Program-made: the position numbers and the translations under genes
The notes under the pieces: model-generated
What the model was told of the DNA's origin: nothing
What the model saw: the letters and a program-made list of their open reading frames with translations, nothing else
The model's database searches: none
Part shown: positions 5,448 through 7,336 of the stretch, one piece after another
Layout: the number at the start of each line of letters is the position of its first letter
Position numbering within the stretch: position 1 is the stretch's first letter
DNA from: Pseudomonadota bacterium
Lineage (GTDB): Bacteria; Pseudomonadota; Gammaproteobacteria; Burkholderiales; Thiobacillaceae
DNA length: 7,336 nucleotides
Reading direction: 5' to 3'
NCBI GenBank assembly: GCA_021802595.1
Contig: JAJZRT010000179.1
Coordinates: 1 to 7,336 of the forward strand

Positions 5448-6271
5448 CAGCCGGTCGCAGGACCGGCCTTCACCAGCGCCATCACCTTGTTCGGATCCAT
5501 GTGCAGCAGCCTGGCGATTTCGTGGAAATCGTCAGGCAGGGCGGCGTCATGCCAGCCATGGGCGGAATGCCGCGCCAGATTGACGGCCAGCATGACGGTG
5601 CGTACCCGGGTCGTCTGCGCCTGTGCCGGGTCCGTCAGGTTTCTCAGCAACTCGGGCAGGCGCCACGCGATGGTCAACTCGCGCTGAAAATCCAGCCCGG
5701 CAAAACCCAGTACCAGCTTCTGGGCATCGGCACTGCGCAGGGTGTGGTCGGCCCCCTGCAGGCGCTGGATGGCGAGCATCTGCTCGGGGTTGAAGCACCA
5801 CATCAGCATTTCGGCAACATGGGTGAGCAGCGCCGACACCTGCACCTCTTCCGCATGCATGTCGTGCAGGCGCAATGCCCAATCGAACGCGTAGTACGCC
5901 GAACGCTGCGCACGCCGGACGGTCTGCAGCAGATAGACCAGTGCGGCGCGGTGATCATGCAGCTGTTCTTCCGCGATCGGCATCGCCGGCACCGCACGGA
6001 AGAATGTATCCAATCCCATCATGAGCAGGGTCTGCTTCACGTCGACCAGTTCATGGGTCTGGTTGCGATGCTTGTGCGTCTGCATGTAGCGCAGCAGCTT
6101 GAGCGTCATCAGCGGATCGTCGGTCACCACGTCGGCAACGCTGCGTGCGTTGAGCTGCGCCTCGTCATCGCGCAGGCGCGCAAGCTCCCGCGCCGTGCGC
6201 TTCAGCACGGGAATATCGGCCCGATCCAGAAAAGCGAGCCACTCAGTCAGGCTTTCCGGTTGCTGCGACAT
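5447..6271 (-). CDS. HDOD domain protein
   Basis: A 274-residue protein with an HDOD domain, a non-catalytic relative of HD phosphohydrolases found in bacterial signalling proteins. Visible parts are IPVLKRTARELARLRDDE (20-37), SVADVVTDDPLMTLKLLRYM (44-63, the typical HDOD early motif in which a D-P-x-[LM]-x-x-[KR]-[LV]-L pattern follows the I/V-rich segment), LLMMGLDTFF (82-91), and VSALLTHVAEMLMW (145-158), where family members often have ALLHDIG and where the His-Asp pair is replaced by Thr-His. No second domain such as GGDEF, EAL or receiver is present. The ATG at 6271 is chosen over the TTG at 6274 because of the GGGAGGG site immediately upstream. It converges on the GGDEF-ATPase pair, and HDOD proteins are often found near c-di-GMP or motility genes, so a regulatory link is plausible but inferred. 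Confidence 0.85.
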   Translation of the reverse strand: MSQQPESLTEWLAFLDRADIPVLKRTARELARLRDDEAQLNARSVADVVTDDPLMTLKLLRYMQTHKHRNQTHELVDVKQTLLMMGLDTFFRAVPAMPIAEEQLHDHRAALVYLLQTVRRAQRSAYYAFDWALRLHDMHAEEVQVSALLTHVAEMLMWCFNPEQMLAIQRLQGADHTLRSADAQKLVLGFAGLDFQRELTIAWRLPELLRNLTDPAQAQTTRVRTVMLAVNLARHSAHGWHDAALPDDFHEIARLLHMDPNKVMALVKAGPATG

Positions 6272-6324
6272 CAACCCTCCCGAAGGTCCGGCACGGACTC
6301 ACTGGCGCGAGACCGCACGCCCTC

Positions 6325-6347
6325 GCCTGTCCGGCCGGCGGGCAGGC
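6325..6347. other. inverted repeat in the HDOD gene leader region
   Basis: GCCTGTCCG (6325-6333) and CGGGCAGGC (6339-6347) are inverted around GCCGG; eight of nine positions pair fully, with the sixth mismatched (T-G on one strand, A-C on the other). It lies 54-76 bases upstream of the HDOD start. No T-run flanks it. It could be an operator or an mRNA leader structure; function unknown. Confidence 0.35.
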
Positions 6348-6374
6348 GCCCGGTTCCCCCGCATGTACGATTTG

Positions 6375-6396
6375 ATGTATCCATGAAGTATGTATC
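6375..6396. repeat. ATGTATC direct repeats, possible operator
   Basis: ATGTATC occurs at 6375-6381 and 6390-6396, 15 bases apart, with a partial copy ATGTAC at 6363-6368. They sit in a relatively AT-rich patch about 100 bases upstream of the HDOD start, where its promoter would be expected. I could not define a good -35/-10 pair on the minus strand here. Confidence 0.3.
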
Positions 6397-6459
6397 GGCT
6401 CCCCACGCAATCCCTGAAGCCACCTCGCTGTCATACGCCGGTTCCCCGCCGGCTGGCAG

Positions 6460-6714
6460 CTATTTCAGGTTACTGGACGAGAACAGCAGCACCTGGCCCG
6501 CGACGAAATTCACGTGGATGGAGCGTTTTTCATCGCCCCACTGGCAGCTGCGCACGCCCATCACATCGTCGCACTGATTGGGCGGCCCGATCAGGCGGGT
6601 GACCTCGTCGTACGGCATGCCCACGGTGATCCTGCTGTAGTTCTCCAGCGTGAGCTTGCTGCAGCCCGACAGGGCCAGCCCGAGGCCCAGCAGCAGGACA
6701 GTCGTGATTTTCAT
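6460..6714 (-). CDS. small outer-membrane-type lipoprotein, SmpA/OmlA-like (DUF3862-like)
   Basis: An 84-residue lipoprotein. The N-terminus MKITTVLLLGLGLALSGC is a type II signal peptide with lipobox LSGC (15-18), so Cys18 would be lipid-modified after cleavage. The mature part has the pattern NYSRITVGMPYDEVTRLIGP (25-44), characteristic of small SmpA/OmlA-fold lipoproteins (the BamE-like alpha/beta fold), followed by C-D-D-V-M-G-V-R-S-C-Q-W-G-D (48-61) and a terminal strand HVNFVAGQVLLFSSSNL. Cys48 and Cys57 could form a disulfide in the periplasm. Ser19-Lys20 after the lipid cysteine does not give the Asp+2 inner-membrane retention signal, so outer-membrane sorting is likely. The ATG at 6714 has GGAG eight bases upstream. 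The frame is open as far as 7242 inside the ClC gene, but that extension is not real. It lies 56 bp after the ClC gene on the same strand and may be co-transcribed. It is too short and divergent to be called BamE itself. Confidence 0.85.
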   Translation of the reverse strand: MKITTVLLLGLGLALSGCSKLTLENYSRITVGMPYDEVTRLIGPPNQCDDVMGVRSCQWGDEKRSIHVNFVAGQVLLFSSSNLK

Positions 6715-6770
6715 GCAAGCACTCCAGACGTGTTCAGGATCGGAACGGTCGCGTCCCCAATGAATGAAGC

Positions 6771-7336
6771 TTACGCGGCAGACCGCGCACGCGCCAGATA
6801 ATTGGTTGCCAGGGCCTTGTACAGCGGCCGGGGGCAAACGACGCGGGACACGGCAGTGGCCAGCAGCGTGGCCAGCATCAGCGGGACTACCATGGCATGG
6901 TTGTCGGTCATTTCCATCACGATGACGAAAGCCGTGATGGGCGCCTGCACCACGCCGGCAAAATAGGCCGCCATGCCGATCACGATCAGCGCCCCAGCAT
7001 CCGCCTGGTCGACCAGTCCCGCCACGAACTGGCCGATTCCAGCGCCGGCCGACAGGCTGGGAGCAAACAGCCCGCCAGGAATGCCGCTGACGAACGATAC
7101 GAGCGTCGCCAGCATTTTCCAGATGCCGTATCCCGCGGAAACCGTCCCCGTGCCTTCGAGCAGACGCTTGGCCTCCACATAGCCGCTGCCGTAGACGGCG
7201 CCCCCGGACGCCAGGCCGATCAGCGCCAGCACCAGGCCGCATGCGGCGGCGAACCCCACCGGATGGGTGCGCACGAACACCCCTGCCCGCCCTGGGAGTC
7301 CGCGCGTCGAGAAGGCCAGCAGCAGGCGGCTGAAGC
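6771..7336 (-). CDS. ClC-family chloride channel/antiporter, C-terminal part
   Basis: The last 187 residues of a ClC protein; the 5' part lies beyond the right edge and the frame is open to the last base. ClC proteins are dimeric membrane proteins carrying chloride or other anions, as channels or as Cl-/H+ exchangers. Visible hallmarks, numbered from the edge, are GSGY (49-52), the selectivity-filter segment SGIPGGLFAPSLSAGAGIGQ (83-102) with its G-x-F-x-P core, QAPITAFVIVMEMTDNHAMV (130-149) and PRPLYKAL (168-175), whose Tyr172 corresponds to the central anion-coordinating tyrosine of the E. coli protein. The gating glutamate and the internal proton glutamate lie in the missing part, so channel versus exchanger cannot be decided. 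There are no C-terminal CBS domains: the protein stops shortly after the last helix. A GTG at 7280 is an internal valine, not a start. Confidence 0.93.
   Translation of the reverse strand, partial: FSRLLLAFSTRGLPGRAGVFVRTHPVGFAAACGLVLALIGLASGGAVYGSGYVEAKRLLEGTGTVSAGYGIWKMLATLVSFVSGIPGGLFAPSLSAGAGIGQFVAGLVDQADAGALIVIGMAAYFAGVVQAPITAFVIVMEMTDNHAMVVPLMLATLLATAVSRVVCPRPLYKALATNYLARARSAA

Noticed and set aside
6437..6453. GCCGG/CCGGC inverted repeat as a terminator for the lipoprotein gene
   Set aside because: The stem is only five pairs and no T-run follows on the minus strand, so it does not qualify as an intrinsic terminator.
6460..7242. A 260-residue version of the lipoprotein extended into the ClC gene
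   Set aside because: The extension is an out-of-frame reading of ClC; the lipoprotein signal peptide and ribosome site define the start at 6714.

Overview
The window is GC-rich, densely coding chromosomal DNA. The protein families (LeuC, dodecin, a DsrC/TusE-like protein, a GGDEF enzyme, a MinD/FlhG-type ATPase, an HDOD protein) fit a proteobacterium. The LeuC N-terminus and the DsrC-type gene make a betaproteobacterial, possibly sulfur-oxidising, host likely; that assignment is inference. No tRNA, rRNA, CRISPR array, transposase or integrase was seen.

Layout. A minus-strand block holds the 5' part of leuC (1-378, cut by the window edge), a PPP-family MFS transporter (418-1581), a dodecin (1738-1938) and a flavin-reductase-like split-barrel protein (2040-2576). 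A divergent intergenic region with repeated CACAG motifs follows. The plus-strand block holds a small secreted protein of unknown function (2752-3027) with a clear intrinsic terminator, a DsrC/TusE-family protein with an altered C-terminus (3211-3582), a diguanylate cyclase (3688-4587) and a MinD/FlhG-like ATPase (4584-5420) that overlaps it by ATGA. A second minus-strand block converges on this: an HDOD protein (5447-6271), a small lipoprotein (6460-6714) and the 3' part of a ClC chloride channel/antiporter gene (6771-7336).

How the genes may work together. Dodecin and the flavin-reductase-like protein are plausibly a flavin storage/use pair. The cyclase and the ATPase look translationally coupled and suggest control of surface polarity or motility by c-di-GMP, with the HDOD protein as a possible third member. 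The DsrC-like protein keeps CysB but lacks the C-terminal CysA, so it is unlikely to perform the standard DsrC trisulfide or TusE persulfide reaction; it is the most unusual protein here. Four runs of seven G lie within about 870 bp across the DsrC-like and cyclase genes, two of them just upstream of or inside the poorly defined start of the cyclase gene, which raises the possibility of slippage-controlled expression or a sequence error. No convincing new defence or mobile system was found. No gene-free stretch exceeds 300 bases.
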